Notes: generated by a model from the letters alone, not told the origin. DNA of 64,000 nt from Lachnospiraceae bacterium (GCA_017474455.1 JAFVHP010000037.1:143117-207116), one strand, 5' to 3'; counted from the stretch's first letter, positions 35,221 through 45,035 are shown. Translations and numbers: made by a program.

Positions 35221-36804
35221 ATGGTGAATTGGAAGAATCTTGATACGCTGGAAGCTTACGGAAAGCTGCTTCAGCTTAAAGACAGTGTAGTTTTAAAAGA
35301 AGAGATGGCGGGAGAGAACGGCGCGCAGCGCGTCGCGAAGTACAGTGTGCCGATGGCGGCCGGGCTTTCCTACAATTATGCGGCGAAAGCCGTTAACGAC
35401 GAAGTGCTGGGCGTCCTTTCCGAGCTGGCGTCCGAAGCGCAGCTTACGGAAAAATATGAAGCGCTCTATAACGGCGAAGTCATCAATACCGGGGAGAAGC
35501 GGCATGTCCTGCACCAGCTCTGCCGCGGCCAGCTTGGTGAAGACGTCATCGCCGATGGTGTTAACAAGAGAGAATTCTATGCCGGCCAGCAGCAGAAGGT
35601 CGCCGAGTTCGCGAAACGCGTCCACTCCGGCGAGATCACCAACGCAGCCGGCGAGAAGTTCACGACCGTGGTGCAGATCGGTATCGGCGGCAGTGACCTT
35701 GGCCCCCGCGCGGTTTACCTGGCTCTCGAAAACTGGGCCAAGACCAACGGCGAGCTCCGTATGGAAGCAAAGTTCATCAGCAACGTGGATCCGGACGATG
35801 CCGCAGCCGTGCTCCGGGAGACCGATATTCCCCACGCGCTGTTCATCGTGGTATCAAAATCGGGAACAACACTGGAGACACTGACCAACGAATCCTTCGT
35901 ACGCAACGCGCTGAAGGATGCAGGTGTGGATCCTTCAAAGCACATGCTGGCGGTCACCAGCCAGACGTCGCCCATGGCTTCTTCCACTGACTATCTGGCT
36001 GCATTCTTCATGGATGATTATATCGGCGGGCGCTATTCCGTATCTTCATGTGTCGGCGGAGCAGTCCTTTCACTTGCTTTCGGTCCCGATGTATTCGCGA
36101 GATTCTTAAACGGTGCGGCAGAGGAAGACAGGCTGGCCAAAGAAACGGATATTACAAAGAACGCGGCTCTCCTGGATGCGCTGATCGGTGTTTATGAAAG
36201 AAATGTCCTGGAATACCAGATGACGACCGTACTGCCTTATTCCCAGGCGCTCTCCCGTTTCCCTGCCCATCTCCAGCAGCTGGATATGGAATCCAACGGC
36301 AAATCCGTCAACCGCTTCGGCGAGCCCGTTGACTATGTGACAGGCCCTGTTATCTTCGGCGAGCCCGGCACCAACGGACAGCATTCTTTCTACCAGCTCC
36401 TGCACCAGGGGAAGAATATCATCCCGATCCAGTTCATCGGTTTTAAGAACAGCCAGATCGGTCTTGATATGGATATCCAGGGCAGCACGAGCCAGCAGAA
36501 ACTCTGCGCGAATGTCGTTGCACAGATCATGGCTTTCGCCTGCGGCAAGGATGATGAGAATCCCAACAAGAACTTTGACGGCGGCCGTCCCTGCAGCATC
36601 ATTATCGGCGAACAGCTTACACCGGAAGCACTCGGCGCCCTGCTCGCGCATTTTGAGAACAAGGTCATGTTCCAGGGCTTTATCTGGAATATCAACAGCT
36701 TTGACCAGGAAGGTGTCCAGCTCGGCAAGATCTTAAGCAAGCGCGTCCTGGCCCACGATACCGACGGTGCCCTGAAGGCCTTCGCGGACCTGATGAACAT
36801 CTGA
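35221..36804 (+). CDS. pgi: Glucose-6-phosphate isomerase
   Basis: Interconverts glucose 6-phosphate and fructose 6-phosphate. At 527 residues it is the long form rather than the ~450-residue type common in Bacillus. Recognisable: IGIGGSDLGPRAVYLAL, VVSKSGTTLETLTN (phosphate loop), EPGTNGQHSFYQLLHQG with the catalytic Glu/His, and SFDQEGVQLGK with the Lys. Ribosome-binding site GGAG 7 bases before the ATG. A bidirectional terminator follows. Confidence 0.96.
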   Translation: MVNWKNLDTLEAYGKLLQLKDSVVLKEEMAGENGAQRVAKYSVPMAAGLSYNYAAKAVNDEVLGVLSELASEAQLTEKYEALYNGEVINTGEKRHVLHQLCRGQLGEDVIADGVNKREFYAGQQQKVAEFAKRVHSGEITNAAGEKFTTVVQIGIGGSDLGPRAVYLALENWAKTNGELRMEAKFISNVDPDDAAAVLRETDIPHALFIVVSKSGTTLETLTNESFVRNALKDAGVDPSKHMLAVTSQTSPMASSTDYLAAFFMDDYIGGRYSVSSCVGGAVLSLAFGPDVFARFLNGAAEEDRLAKETDITKNAALLDALIGVYERNVLEYQMTTVLPYSQALSRFPAHLQQLDMESNGKSVNRFGEPVDYVTGPVIFGEPGTNGQHSFYQLLHQGKNIIPIQFIGFKNSQIGLDMDIQGSTSQQKLCANVVAQIMAFACGKDDENPNKNFDGGRPCSIIIGEQLTPEALGALLAHFENKVMFQGFIWNINSFDQEGVQLGKILSKRVLAHDTDGALKAFADLMNI

Positions 36805-36827
36805 AAAACTTAAAAGACTAAAAACTG

Positions 36828-36865
36828 AAAAAGGATCCGGCAGCAGGCCTGCCGGATCCTTTTTT
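36828..36865. terminator. Bidirectional terminator between pgi and the Dlt-like operon
   Basis: GGATCCGGCAG (36833-36843) pairs with CTGCCGGATCC (36849-36859), loop CAGGC, with five A before and six T after. It serves both the rightward pgi and the leftward MBOAT operon. Confidence 0.95.
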
Positions 36866-36883
36866 CTGTCATTTTGACGGATA

Positions 36884-38383
36884 TCAGAACTGGGCATAGA
36901 TAAATGCCGAAGCCGAGTATTCTTCGCCGTAGATACCGAAGATGATAATGCCGAAGATAAGGGCATAATAGACAGCGAGCCGCACAGGGAACGGCTTTGT
37001 CATGAGGTGATCGCGGAACCGGATATTCCTGTAATGGATAACGTCGACCACGACCATCAGCGCCATGCATATAAGGGCAAGGATCAGGTTTTTGATCTCC
37101 AGCCCGTATCCCAGGAGCGTACCGTCAAACAGGAGGGACGGACGCCACGCCGAGGCGGAGATAAACGTCCTGCGGAACATTTCGAACGCAAGGGCAAGGG
37201 AGCCCGCCCTCGTAAAATACCGGCCGAAGACCAGGATGATAAAGGTCCTGACCGACATGAAGATGCGGTATGGGATATTCCCGTTCCCGATATGCAGGAC
37301 AGACCTTATGTTTTTGTATACGGGCGCCAAAAGGATCGCCGATGTCGTGAATACAGCCTGGTAGATGCCGTATACGACATAATTCCAGCCGGTGCCATGC
37401 CAGATGCCGACCAGGATAAATACAAGGAAATTGGCGGCGGCAGCGGCAAATACCCTGCTTAAATATTTGTTTTTTATCAGCTTTGAAGCGGAACGCATTT
37501 TTTTACTGAGGACCAGAGGGTAGTAAACGTACTTTTCCATGATGGTGCCCAGTGTGATGTGCCAGCGCTTCCAGAAGTCCGAGACACTTGAGGCGGCAAG
37601 GGGGGAACGGAAGTTTTCCGGCAGCCCGATCCCCATGATCTCCGTCACGCCCATGATGATATCGATCCCGCCGGCAAAGTCTGCATAGATCTGGAAACTG
37701 TACAGGATCATTGTAAAGAAAAGTACGATACCGGTCACGGACGATTCGGGAACGGCGCTGCTGACAAAGATATGCAGCCTGTCGGCGATCACCATTTTCT
37801 GGAAATAGCCCCAGAGGATCCTCTGCGCCCCGCTGATGAGGGCGGATTCCGAAAACACATGCCTTTCGCGCAGCTGGGGCATCAGATTCTTATAGAGATT
37901 GAAAGGCCCCTGATGGAGGGCCGGGAAGAATGTAACGAATGTCAGAAAGTGAAAATAATTCTTTTCCGCTTCTATCTTGCCTTTATAGCAGTCCACAAGA
38001 TAAGCGGCCACTGAAAGTGAAAAATAGGAGAGCCCGGCCGGCGCGGCAAGGAGACGGATCGAGATCCTTTCACCCGCCGTCACTGCCGTGAACAGAGAAT
38101 CAAATATGCCGGTGAAGAACTTGAAATAAAGGAGCAGACCCAGGTCCAGGAACAGGCTAAGGAAGAACAGCGGACGGGAACCTTTGAGCTTTTTTCCGAT
38201 CAGCCACAAAAAAAGGCACAGCAGCATGCAGATAAGCGTGCCGCTGATCCCGCTGCTGTACGTCATATAGATGAGTGACGCGGCAAGAATGGCATAGATC
38301 TGCAGGCGGCTCTTTGACAAAGCAAAGTAAACTGCCAGGAATACGATAAGGAATGCCGGATACAGGACGGAAGTGATCTCCAT
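36884..38383 (-). CDS. MBOAT membrane acyltransferase of a Dlt-like operon (DltB-like)
   Basis: A 499-residue polytopic protein. The MBOAT histidine is H329 in LVGIWHGTGWNYV; other family features are FFPALHQGPFNLY and SDFWKRWHITLGT. It is the last gene of a four-gene leftward operon with an SGNH protein, AMP-forming ligase and acyl carrier protein, the same parts as the dlt system that D-alanylates teichoic acids. The order (D-A-C-B) differs from the usual dltABCD. It transfers the carrier-bound acyl group across the membrane. It starts one base after the carrier-protein stop. Confidence 0.9.
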   Translation of the reverse strand: MEITSVLYPAFLIVFLAVYFALSKSRLQIYAILAASLIYMTYSSGISGTLICMLLCLFLWLIGKKLKGSRPLFFLSLFLDLGLLLYFKFFTGIFDSLFTAVTAGERISIRLLAAPAGLSYFSLSVAAYLVDCYKGKIEAEKNYFHFLTFVTFFPALHQGPFNLYKNLMPQLRERHVFSESALISGAQRILWGYFQKMVIADRLHIFVSSAVPESSVTGIVLFFTMILYSFQIYADFAGGIDIIMGVTEIMGIGLPENFRSPLAASSVSDFWKRWHITLGTIMEKYVYYPLVLSKKMRSASKLIKNKYLSRVFAAAAANFLVFILVGIWHGTGWNYVVYGIYQAVFTTSAILLAPVYKNIRSVLHIGNGNIPYRIFMSVRTFIILVFGRYFTRAGSLALAFEMFRRTFISASAWRPSLLFDGTLLGYGLEIKNLILALICMALMVVVDVIHYRNIRFRDHLMTKPFPVRLAVYYALIFGIIIFGIYGEEYSASAFIYAQF

Positions 38384-38384
38384 C

Positions 38385-38615
38385 TTATGAAAGCCTGGAT
38401 TCGACGAGGTTTACAAGGGCGTCCAGCGAATTGATGTTCTCAGGCTCGATGTCATCGGCATCGATCTCGATATTGAAAACATCCATCAGCTCCGACATGA
38501 TATGGATCACGTCGAAGGATGCGATGATGCCGTCGTCAAAGAGCGCGGTCTGGCTTTCGATATCGACTCCCGGACAAACTTCTTCCAGGATCTCCAGTAT
38601 CTGTTTGCGGATCAT
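38385..38615 (-). CDS. Acyl carrier protein (DltC-like)
   Basis: A 76-residue carrier protein. The phosphopantetheine serine is in DDGIIASFDVI; the usual Asp before it is Ala, as also happens in some specialised carriers. The rest is an acidic helical bundle (FNIEIDADDIEPEN). The start is the ATG at 38615, 5 bases after GAGG; a GTG at 38621 would overlap that site. It would be loaded by the AMP ligase encoded just upstream and donate to the MBOAT. Confidence 0.88.
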   Translation of the reverse strand: MIRKQILEILEEVCPGVDIESQTALFDDGIIASFDVIHIMSELMDVFNIEIDADDIEPENINSLDALVNLVESRLS

Positions 38616-38627
38616 AGTCACCTCACA

Positions 38628-40220
38628 TCATTGGTTCAGATAAGTATTGATCAAAGCCTGCCTGTCGATCTTCCCGCCAGGTGTCAAAGGAAGCGCGGAA
38701 AGCCTGACCAGTTTCCTGGGCAGCATATAGGCGGGCAGTATTTCCTTAAGTCCGTTGATCAACTGTTCCTGATCGTCGGTACCGTCCGGTACATCCGCGA
38801 CGGATTCATAAAAGGCAATGATCCTGCCGCGGCCGGCATCGTACACGGCGCATGCTCTTGCGGCCTGTCCGGAACGGGAAATTGCTTCTTCTATCTCGCC
38901 AAGTTCTATACGGTGGTCCATATGCTTTATCTGGCTGTCCCGCCTGCCGATAAAGACAAGATCACCTTCTTCATTATACCTTGCATAATCGCCTGTGCGG
39001 TAGATGCGTTCTTCATATCCGGAATTGAGCGGATTCTGCACGAAGACTTCCGCAGTCCTTTCCGGGTCATTTATGTAACCGGGAGAAAGACAAGTGCCCC
39101 GGATACAGATCTCCCCGGCGATACCGGGACGCAGTACGGGCTGATCATCTTCATCTAAAAGGAATACATCCGTATTGCTGCAGGGACGCCCGATCGGGAT
39201 GGACAGCGATCCGGCAGCGGAGGTATCCCCGGATGATGCAGCCAGCGCGGCTTCGCATTTTTCAATAAAAGCATTGCCGACAATATAATATGTACTGTCT
39301 ACAGTGGCTTCTGTCGGACCGTAGAGATTGGCGAAGAGAGCGTCCGGGAGGGCCCTATGCCATTCAAGGAACTGTGGGACCGGCATGACCTCGCCAGCGA
39401 AGAGTACTTTACGGACCGTTTCAGGCCTGACTTTGGCAAAGGTCTTAAATTTGACGATCATACAGAGGATGGAAGGCATCCAGTTGATCAGGGTCGCCCC
39501 GATCTCGTTCAGGTATGCAATCAGGCGGGCAGGCAGGGCAAACAGTTTCCTGGGTACGATATACATATGCGCGCCGCTGATCAGCGTACCATAGATCTCC
39601 TTGACGGAACCGTCAAAGAAGAATGCGTTCTGGTTGGCGAGGATTTCTGTATTGTCGATGCCGAAGGTCTCAACGAACCACTGCGCAAGCTTCAGCAGAG
39701 AAGAGTGGCGGATCAGGACTCCTTTGGGCATGCCCGTCGAACCGGAAGTAAAGATCGCGTATGCAGGGTCCGCATCCGTAAGGCCAGCCCTTCTTACGGA
39801 AAGAAGGCTAAGGTCCTCCGGTCCCGGTTCTGCATCGGCCAGATCTTCGGCATAGTATATCCCGCTGTCCGTGAACAGATCAGACGGTAAGCTGACCGAG
39901 CGGGAACAGATGACAGCCTTTGCGCCGGACGTGCCGATGATATGCGAAAGCCTTTCCGCAGGCATATCGGTGTCTGCCGGTATGTAGTAGCATCCTGCGT
40001 ACAGGACACCGAGGAAAGCCCTGATCATTTCCGGACTTTTCGGCATGTAAACAAGCACAGGAGTACGCGGGGGCAGTGCGGCAGCCAGCCTGGACGCGAT
40101 CACCTGTGAACCCGTATAGAGGTCCCGGAATGTAAGGGCAGAGTTTTCATCTTCGAATGCCGGCGCATCCGGATATCTGTCCAATGTGATCTCAAATGCG
40201 TCAAGAACGGTATTGATCAA
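38628..40220 (-). CDS. AMP-forming ligase / amino-acid adenylation enzyme (DltA-like)
   Basis: A 530-residue adenylating enzyme that activates a carboxylic acid (D-alanine in true DltA) and loads it on the carrier protein. Core motifs: YAIFTSGSTGMPKGVLI, YGPTEATVDSTYYIV, YRTGDYARYNEEGDLVFIGR, HRIELGEIEEA and the catalytic lysine in TPGGKIDRQAL. It starts with TTG at 40220, overlapping the TGA of the preceding gene as TTGA, with GAGGAG upstream. It is slightly longer than DltA (~500), and the substrate may differ. Confidence 0.88.
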   Translation of the reverse strand: MINTVLDAFEITLDRYPDAPAFEDENSALTFRDLYTGSQVIASRLAAALPPRTPVLVYMPKSPEMIRAFLGVLYAGCYYIPADTDMPAERLSHIIGTSGAKAVICSRSVSLPSDLFTDSGIYYAEDLADAEPGPEDLSLLSVRRAGLTDADPAYAIFTSGSTGMPKGVLIRHSSLLKLAQWFVETFGIDNTEILANQNAFFFDGSVKEIYGTLISGAHMYIVPRKLFALPARLIAYLNEIGATLINWMPSILCMIVKFKTFAKVRPETVRKVLFAGEVMPVPQFLEWHRALPDALFANLYGPTEATVDSTYYIVGNAFIEKCEAALAASSGDTSAAGSLSIPIGRPCSNTDVFLLDEDDQPVLRPGIAGEICIRGTCLSPGYINDPERTAEVFVQNPLNSGYEERIYRTGDYARYNEEGDLVFIGRRDSQIKHMDHRIELGEIEEAISRSGQAARACAVYDAGRGRIIAFYESVADVPDGTDDQEQLINGLKEILPAYMLPRKLVRLSALPLTPGGKIDRQALINTYLNQ

Positions 40221-41278
40221 TTATGGTTCTCCTCATCGGAATAAAAAACCCTGAACCGGTCGGCCAGGCCTTCCCATACTTCATAGCCGGGTTCGTTTCT
40301 GTGGTCCGCCAGTCCGTAATACGGGTCGGACAGGATATCGGCGGCAGCTTCGGAGACTTTTACGGCGCCGCTGAAACTGCAGTGGCTTTCATCCAGATAA
40401 TCTTCTTCCGGGATGATGCCGAGTTCGGTCACTGAATCATAATTATTCAGGTCATAATAGAAAACGCCCTGCGAAGTCAGCCAGTTGAAGCGGGTATCCT
40501 GTATCCCGGTGTTATAGGCAGGGGGATAGATGAAAGGATACCCGATGAACACAACGGTGATGTCATTTTCATGACACAGATCGATAAATTTCGTATAGTA
40601 TCCGGCGTTCACGGGGGCGATCGGGTCGCTGTATCCGGCATCGTCCCACAACTCGGGGGTGATCAGGGGAGGTTCGCCGTGATAGCCTTTTCCTGCCTGG
40701 TATCCGCCAAGCAAAAACGGGGGCAGTTTATCCCGGTTCATATAACCGCGCGGCAGAAGGTTTGCCGGCGTCATATCATGCCATAACGAGTGATAGCGGT
40801 GGATCGGCAGGTAAAACTCCATCCGGTCAAGGCTCTTATCATCCCGGCAGGCATCGTCCAGCATGTCTTTCCTGACCTTTCGGTCCGTGAAGTTTTCATA
40901 TGCCCGGATATAGTCGCTTTCATACAGGACTGGGTCGAACAGGCCCCTGAAATCGCATACCGCGACTTTCGGATGCTGATGCTTCAGCGCATAGACGAGC
41001 CTGTGGTAAACGACAGTGGCGCTGCCCCAGGAAGTGGCCATGTTATACGATGTGATGCCTGACCTCTCAAATATGATCGATGGTGCTATGGCCTGATGGG
41101 TCTCGCTGGTGCCGAAAAAGAGTACGTCAACCGCACCGTCCGGCATTTCTTCGAACTGAAGGTCGGTCGTCCTTGAGTCTTCGGACGCTGCCCAGCGGAA
41201 AAGGAAAACATACTGGATGGCAGCGAATATGACGGCAAAGCCGATTATAAAAATCAGGATCCTTTTAGATAAACGCAT
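40217..41278 (-). CDS. Membrane-anchored SGNH-type protein of the Dlt-like operon (DltD-like)
   Basis: About 353 residues with one N-terminal membrane helix, the rest outside. Catalytic-type motifs: LFFGTSETHQ (Ser and Glu of block I) and DESHCSFSG (Asp-x-x-His). DltD proteins use this site to move the acyl group to the polymer with the MBOAT. It is the first gene of the operon. The ATG at 41278 is preferred to a TTG at 41287; neither has a clear ribosome-binding site. Divergent from the TrmH-family gene. Confidence 0.82.
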   Translation of the reverse strand: MRLSKRILIFIIGFAVIFAAIQYVFLFRWAASEDSRTTDLQFEEMPDGAVDVLFFGTSETHQAIAPSIIFERSGITSYNMATSWGSATVVYHRLVYALKHQHPKVAVCDFRGLFDPVLYESDYIRAYENFTDRKVRKDMLDDACRDDKSLDRMEFYLPIHRYHSLWHDMTPANLLPRGYMNRDKLPPFLLGGYQAGKGYHGEPPLITPELWDDAGYSDPIAPVNAGYYTKFIDLCHENDITVVFIGYPFIYPPAYNTGIQDTRFNWLTSQGVFYYDLNNYDSVTELGIIPEEDYLDESHCSFSGAVKVSEAAADILSDPYYGLADHRNEPGYEVWEGLADRFRVFYSDEENHN

Positions 41279-41396
41279 ACAAATCAATAATAAACTATTT
41301 CAAGGGGTACTGTCATCAGCAAACCATGTAAAATTGCCGGCAATACGATACAATAGACGCGGAAAGAACTTATTAGTGAAAGGCGGGGGCAGGAAG

Positions 41397-42230
41397 ATGA
41401 AGATCAGGTATATAGAAGTGCATGACCTTGGGGATCCCGAACTGGTCCTTTATCACAGCCTGAACGAAGCGCAGCTCAAACATTATTTTGAGCCGGTCAG
41501 GGAAGGACTGTTCGTCGCCGAAACACCTGTCGTTATCGAAAGGGCGCTGGCAGCAGGATACGTGCCTTATTCTTTCCTTGCAGAACCGCGCTACATGGAA
41601 TGGCTGGACAGGCTTTGCCCGGTCGCGGGTCTCGATGATGAGCTGCCCGCGTATATCGCGGAAGAAGATGTGCTGCGGAACATTACGGGATATAAACTGA
41701 CCAGAGGCGCTTTGTGCGCAATGTACAGAAAACCGCCTCTCAAATTAGACGATATTACTGACTGCACCAGCCGGATCGCGGTACTGGAGAATGTGATGAA
41801 CCCGACGAATGCAGGCGCCATTTTCCGGTCCGCGGCAGCGCTCGGGATCGGTGCGGTGATCATGACCGGAGCGTCTACAGACCCTATGTACCGCAGATGC
41901 GTCAGGGTCAGTATGGGGACTGTCTTTTCAGTGCCCTGGATAAGGCTGGAAAATGACGGTACGGCAGCCGGGATCGCGGGCAGACTTAAGGAAAAAGGAT
42001 TCTTCTGTGCCGCCATGGCCCTTAAGGACGATTCGGTAACGCCGGACGATCCGCTTCTTTTGAAAAATGATAAGATCGCGGTCTTTTTGGGTACCGAGGA
42101 GGCCGGGCTTGGCGATGAGACTATCGATGCCTGTGATGCTACGGTCATGATCCCCATGCAAAAGGGCGTGGATTCGCTGAACGTATCCGTTGCTGCCGGC
42201 ATCGCGTTCTGGAGTATAAGGGAACGGTAA
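41397..42230 (+). CDS. TrmH/SpoU-family RNA 2'-O-methyltransferase
   Basis: A 277-residue SPOUT enzyme that methylates ribose 2'-OH in tRNA or rRNA with S-adenosylmethionine. The knot motifs are all present: ENVMNPTNAGAIFRSAAALG, FLGTEEAGL and IPMQKGVDSLNVSVAAGI. The N-terminal ~100 residues are a substrate-binding extension. Which RNA it modifies is not known. It begins at 41397 after AGGAAG. The next gene starts immediately after its stop. Confidence 0.9.
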   Translation: MKIRYIEVHDLGDPELVLYHSLNEAQLKHYFEPVREGLFVAETPVVIERALAAGYVPYSFLAEPRYMEWLDRLCPVAGLDDELPAYIAEEDVLRNITGYKLTRGALCAMYRKPPLKLDDITDCTSRIAVLENVMNPTNAGAIFRSAAALGIGAVIMTGASTDPMYRRCVRVSMGTVFSVPWIRLENDGTAAGIAGRLKEKGFFCAAMALKDDSVTPDDPLLLKNDKIAVFLGTEEAGLGDETIDACDATVMIPMQKGVDSLNVSVAAGIAFWSIRER

Positions 42231-43085
42231 ATGAGATTCACTCCCGGAGATGATTTTGATCCTGCCCGGATCACGGACAGCGGACAGTGTTTCCGCTGGA
42301 AAATGCTCTCAGAAGATACCTGCCGCCTGATCCACGCGGGCAGATGCCTGTATGCGGTAAGAACAGGAATTGACGAATTCGAACTGGATTGTTCAGAGGA
42401 AGAGTTCTCCTCTATCTGGAGCGGTTACTTTGACCTGGAGGAGGATTATGCCGCCATACGCGGCAGGATAGACCCGGTAAAAGATCCTTTCCTGGCCAAA
42501 GCCTGCGCGGAGGGCAAAGGGATCCGTATCCTGCGCCAGGACCCCTTCGAAGCGCTGATCAGTTTTATCATCTCCCAGAACCGGAATATCCCGGCGATCC
42601 GGAATTCCATTGAGCTGCTTTGCCGGATGGCGGGAGAAGAACGGACAGATAAAAGGGGAGAACCATTCTATACGTTTCCGGGACCGGAAAGCATCGCTTC
42701 GCTTCCGGACGAGAGACTGGCTGCGTGCAGGCTGGGTTACCGGGCCGGTTATGTCAGGGCGGCCGCAGTTGCTGCGGCAAAAGGGACTTTTGACCCGGAC
42801 GCGCTTGAGAAAAAGAGCGATGAGGAAGCTATGACAGAGCTTACGAAGCTGTACGGTGTCGGCGTGAAAGTGGCCGGCTGCATGCTGCTGTTCGGTCTGC
42901 ACCGCCTCAACGCGTTCCCGGTGGACGTGTGGATCCGCAGGGCCATCGGGACAGAGTATCCGGCCGGATATCCGATGGAGGAATATGCACCGTACAACGG
43001 AGTGTACCAGCAGTATATGTTCGCGTACTACAGGAACGGAAAGACTAAACATAGAACCTGTTCAGGAGGGACCGATCATGTCTAA
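42231..43085 (+). CDS. 8-oxoguanine DNA glycosylase, OGG1 type
   Basis: A 284-residue bifunctional glycosylase/AP lyase. The HhH-GPD site has the lysine nucleophile at K213 (YGVGVKVAGCM) and Asp at D232 (FPVDVWIRR), 19 residues apart exactly as in human OGG1 (K249/D268). SGQCFRW near the start and the DPFEALISFIISQ segment also match OGG1. OGG1-type enzymes are less common than Fpg in bacteria but known in Clostridia. The 3' end overlaps the epimerase gene by 8 bases. Confidence 0.9.
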   Translation: MRFTPGDDFDPARITDSGQCFRWKMLSEDTCRLIHAGRCLYAVRTGIDEFELDCSEEEFSSIWSGYFDLEEDYAAIRGRIDPVKDPFLAKACAEGKGIRILRQDPFEALISFIISQNRNIPAIRNSIELLCRMAGEERTDKRGEPFYTFPGPESIASLPDERLAACRLGYRAGYVRAAAVAAAKGTFDPDALEKKSDEEAMTELTKLYGVGVKVAGCMLLFGLHRLNAFPVDVWIRRAIGTEYPAGYPMEEYAPYNGVYQQYMFAYYRNGKTKHRTCSGGTDHV

Positions 43086-44145
43086 AACAACTGTTGATCT
43101 GAACGATAAGACTATTCTGGTAACCGGTTCCCCGGGCTTTATCGGGGCGGGGCTGGTCATGAGGCTGTTAAGGGAAATGACCGGCGGTACAGTCATTTCC
43201 ATGGATAACATGAATGACTACTATGACCCGGAATTAAAGGAATACCGCCTGTCATTGATCCGCCGGCTGGCAGAAACATCGCCTGTGAAGCACGTCTTTG
43301 TCAGGGGCAGTATCGCGGATAAAGAGCTGGTCACAAAGGTGTTTGAAGAATATCATCCCGCTGTAGTCGTCAATCTTGCGGCACAGGCCGGCGTCAGATA
43401 CAGCATCGATCATCCGGATGCCTATATTGAATCCAATCTGATCGGTTTTTACAACATCCTGGAGGCATGCCGCCATTATCCGGTGGAGCATCTTGTCTAC
43501 GCCTCTTCCTCTTCTGTGTACGGAGGAAATAAAAAAGTGCCTTTCTCTGTCGATGATAAGGTTGACAATCCTGTCTCCCTGTATGCCGCGACAAAGAAGA
43601 GCAATGAACTGCTCGCGCACAGCTATTCAAAACTGTACAACATCCCTTCCACAGGACTCCGCTTCTTTACGGTGTACGGCCCTGCCGGAAGACCTGATAT
43701 GTTCTATTTTTCAGCGACGCAGAAGCTGACCGCCGGGAAGACGATCCAGATCTTCAACTACGGCAACTGCAGGCGTGACTTCACCTATATCGACGATATC
43801 GTCGAGGGTGTCCTCCGTGTCATGCAGGGAGCACCGGAAAAGAAGAACGGAGAAGACGGTCTGCCTCTGCCGCCCTATGCTGTATACAACATCGGCGGAG
43901 GGACACCTGAGAACCTTCTCGATTACGTTTCCACTTTACAGGAAGAACTGGTAAGTGCCGGCGTGCTTCCCGAAGACTATGACTTTGAAGCACACAGGGA
44001 ATTGGTGGGCATGCAGCCGGGAGATGTCCCTGTCACATACGCCGACAGCTCGGCCCTGGAACAGGATTACGGCTTCAGGCCGGCCATCGGTATCCGTGAA
44101 GGCCTCAGGAACTATGCAAAATGGTATAAGGAGTATTACGGATAG
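43078..44145 (+). CDS. NAD-dependent nucleotide-sugar epimerase (UDP-glucuronate 4-epimerase-like)
   Basis: A 355-residue extended SDR. NAD motif TGSPGFIG; catalytic Ser in YASSSSVYG and YxxxK in YAATKKSN; RFFTVYGPAGRPDMF and the later GIREGLRNYAKWYKEYY tail fit the UDP-glucuronate 4-epimerase/GalE-like group that feeds polysaccharide synthesis. The start at 43078, preceded by AGGAGGG, lies inside the end of the glycosylase gene. A role in making the sugar of the surface polymer modified by the MBOAT systems is possible (inference). Confidence 0.88.
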   Translation: MSKTTVDLNDKTILVTGSPGFIGAGLVMRLLREMTGGTVISMDNMNDYYDPELKEYRLSLIRRLAETSPVKHVFVRGSIADKELVTKVFEEYHPAVVVNLAAQAGVRYSIDHPDAYIESNLIGFYNILEACRHYPVEHLVYASSSSVYGGNKKVPFSVDDKVDNPVSLYAATKKSNELLAHSYSKLYNIPSTGLRFFTVYGPAGRPDMFYFSATQKLTAGKTIQIFNYGNCRRDFTYIDDIVEGVLRVMQGAPEKKNGEDGLPLPPYAVYNIGGGTPENLLDYVSTLQEELVSAGVLPEDYDFEAHRELVGMQPGDVPVTYADSSALEQDYGFRPAIGIREGLRNYAKWYKEYYG

Positions 44146-44189
44146 TTATCAGAAGGTCTGCGCCGGGGCAGGAAGAACAATAGGAGCAT

Positions 44190-44225
44190 AAAAAAGGAGA
44201 TGAGCATTTACATGCCCATCTCCTT
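44190..44225 (-). terminator. Terminator for the rubrerythrin gene
   Basis: AAGGAGATGAGCA pairs with TGCCCATCTCCTT with one mismatch; read on the minus strand the stem is followed by a run of T. Confidence 0.8.
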
Positions 44226-44260
44226 AATGCTTTAAAAGCGCCTGATATAAGCGGTAAGGC

Positions 44261-44830
44261 TTAGCCGAAATACCTCTTCAGAAGGCCTGCGAAAGCCTTG
44301 CCGTGCCTTGCCTCGTCGCGAGCCATTTCATGGACTGTGTCATGAATAGCGTCAAGGCCGAGTTCTTTCGCTTTCTTAGCGAGTTCTGTTTTGCCTGCGG
44401 TCGCGCCGTTCTCAGCATCCACACGCATCTGCAGGTTCTTCTTGGTGGAGTCTGTGAGGACTTCGCCGAGGAGTTCTGCAAACCTGGCAGCGTGATCGGC
44501 TTCTTCGAAGGCAGCCCTGCGCCAGTATTCGCCGATCTCGGGATAACCTTCCCTGTAGGCTACACGGCTCATGGCAAGATACATGCCGACTTCCGAGCAT
44601 TCGCCCGTGAAGTTCTCGCGAAGACCCTGGATGATATCATCCGGTGCGCCCTGCGCGACGCCGACTACATGCTCGGCGGCCCATGTCATTTCGCCTTCGT
44701 CCTGTGCGATGAATTTGCTCTTGGGAGCCTTGCAGACAGGGCAGACCCAATCTTCGGGAAGATCCGCGAACTTTACGCCTTCAGCGTCTTCATCATAAAC
44801 GTGTCCGCAGATCGAGCATACATATTTCAT
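44261..44830 (-). CDS. Reverse rubrerythrin (rubredoxin-fused NADH peroxidase type)
   Basis: A 189-residue protein with the rubredoxin domain at the N-terminus (CSIC at residues 5-8 and CPVC at 30-33) followed by a diiron four-helix ferritin-like domain ([35 protein letters not shown]). This order, opposite to classical rubrerythrin, is that of 'reverse rubrerythrins', which reduce hydrogen peroxide and help oxygen survival in clostridia. The ribosome-binding site AAGGAGG is strong. A -10 TATAAT lies upstream on the minus strand. Single gene with its own terminator. Confidence 0.95.
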   Translation of the reverse strand: MKYVCSICGHVYDEDAEGVKFADLPEDWVCPVCKAPKSKFIAQDEGEMTWAAEHVVGVAQGAPDDIIQGLRENFTGECSEVGMYLAMSRVAYREGYPEIGEYWRRAAFEEADHAARFAELLGEVLTDSTKKNLQMRVDAENGATAGKTELAKKAKELGLDAIHDTVHEMARDEARHGKAFAGLLKRYFG

Positions 44831-45035
44831 GGTTCCATACCTCCTTAAAAGTACATTATAAGTAATTTGACATTATCACTTTAAGCTTCTGCAGGCCGGG
44901 TTGTCAATGGCTCCCGGGATTTACAATTTGCCCTCCGGCGGATACACTTACTAAAACAGCGGACAGATCTGATCTGCTGCTCAGTATTTAAGAAAAAATT
45001 AATAAATTACTCGGGAAATGGAGAAAGAACAGGAT

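Noticed and set aside
44831-45035. SAM or SAH riboswitch before luxS, and a PerR box before the rubrerythrin gene
   Set aside because: No aptamer core could be found; CAGATCTGATCTG (44964-44976) is a small palindrome only. The AT-rich stretch upstream of rubrerythrin matches a PerR box too poorly to call.
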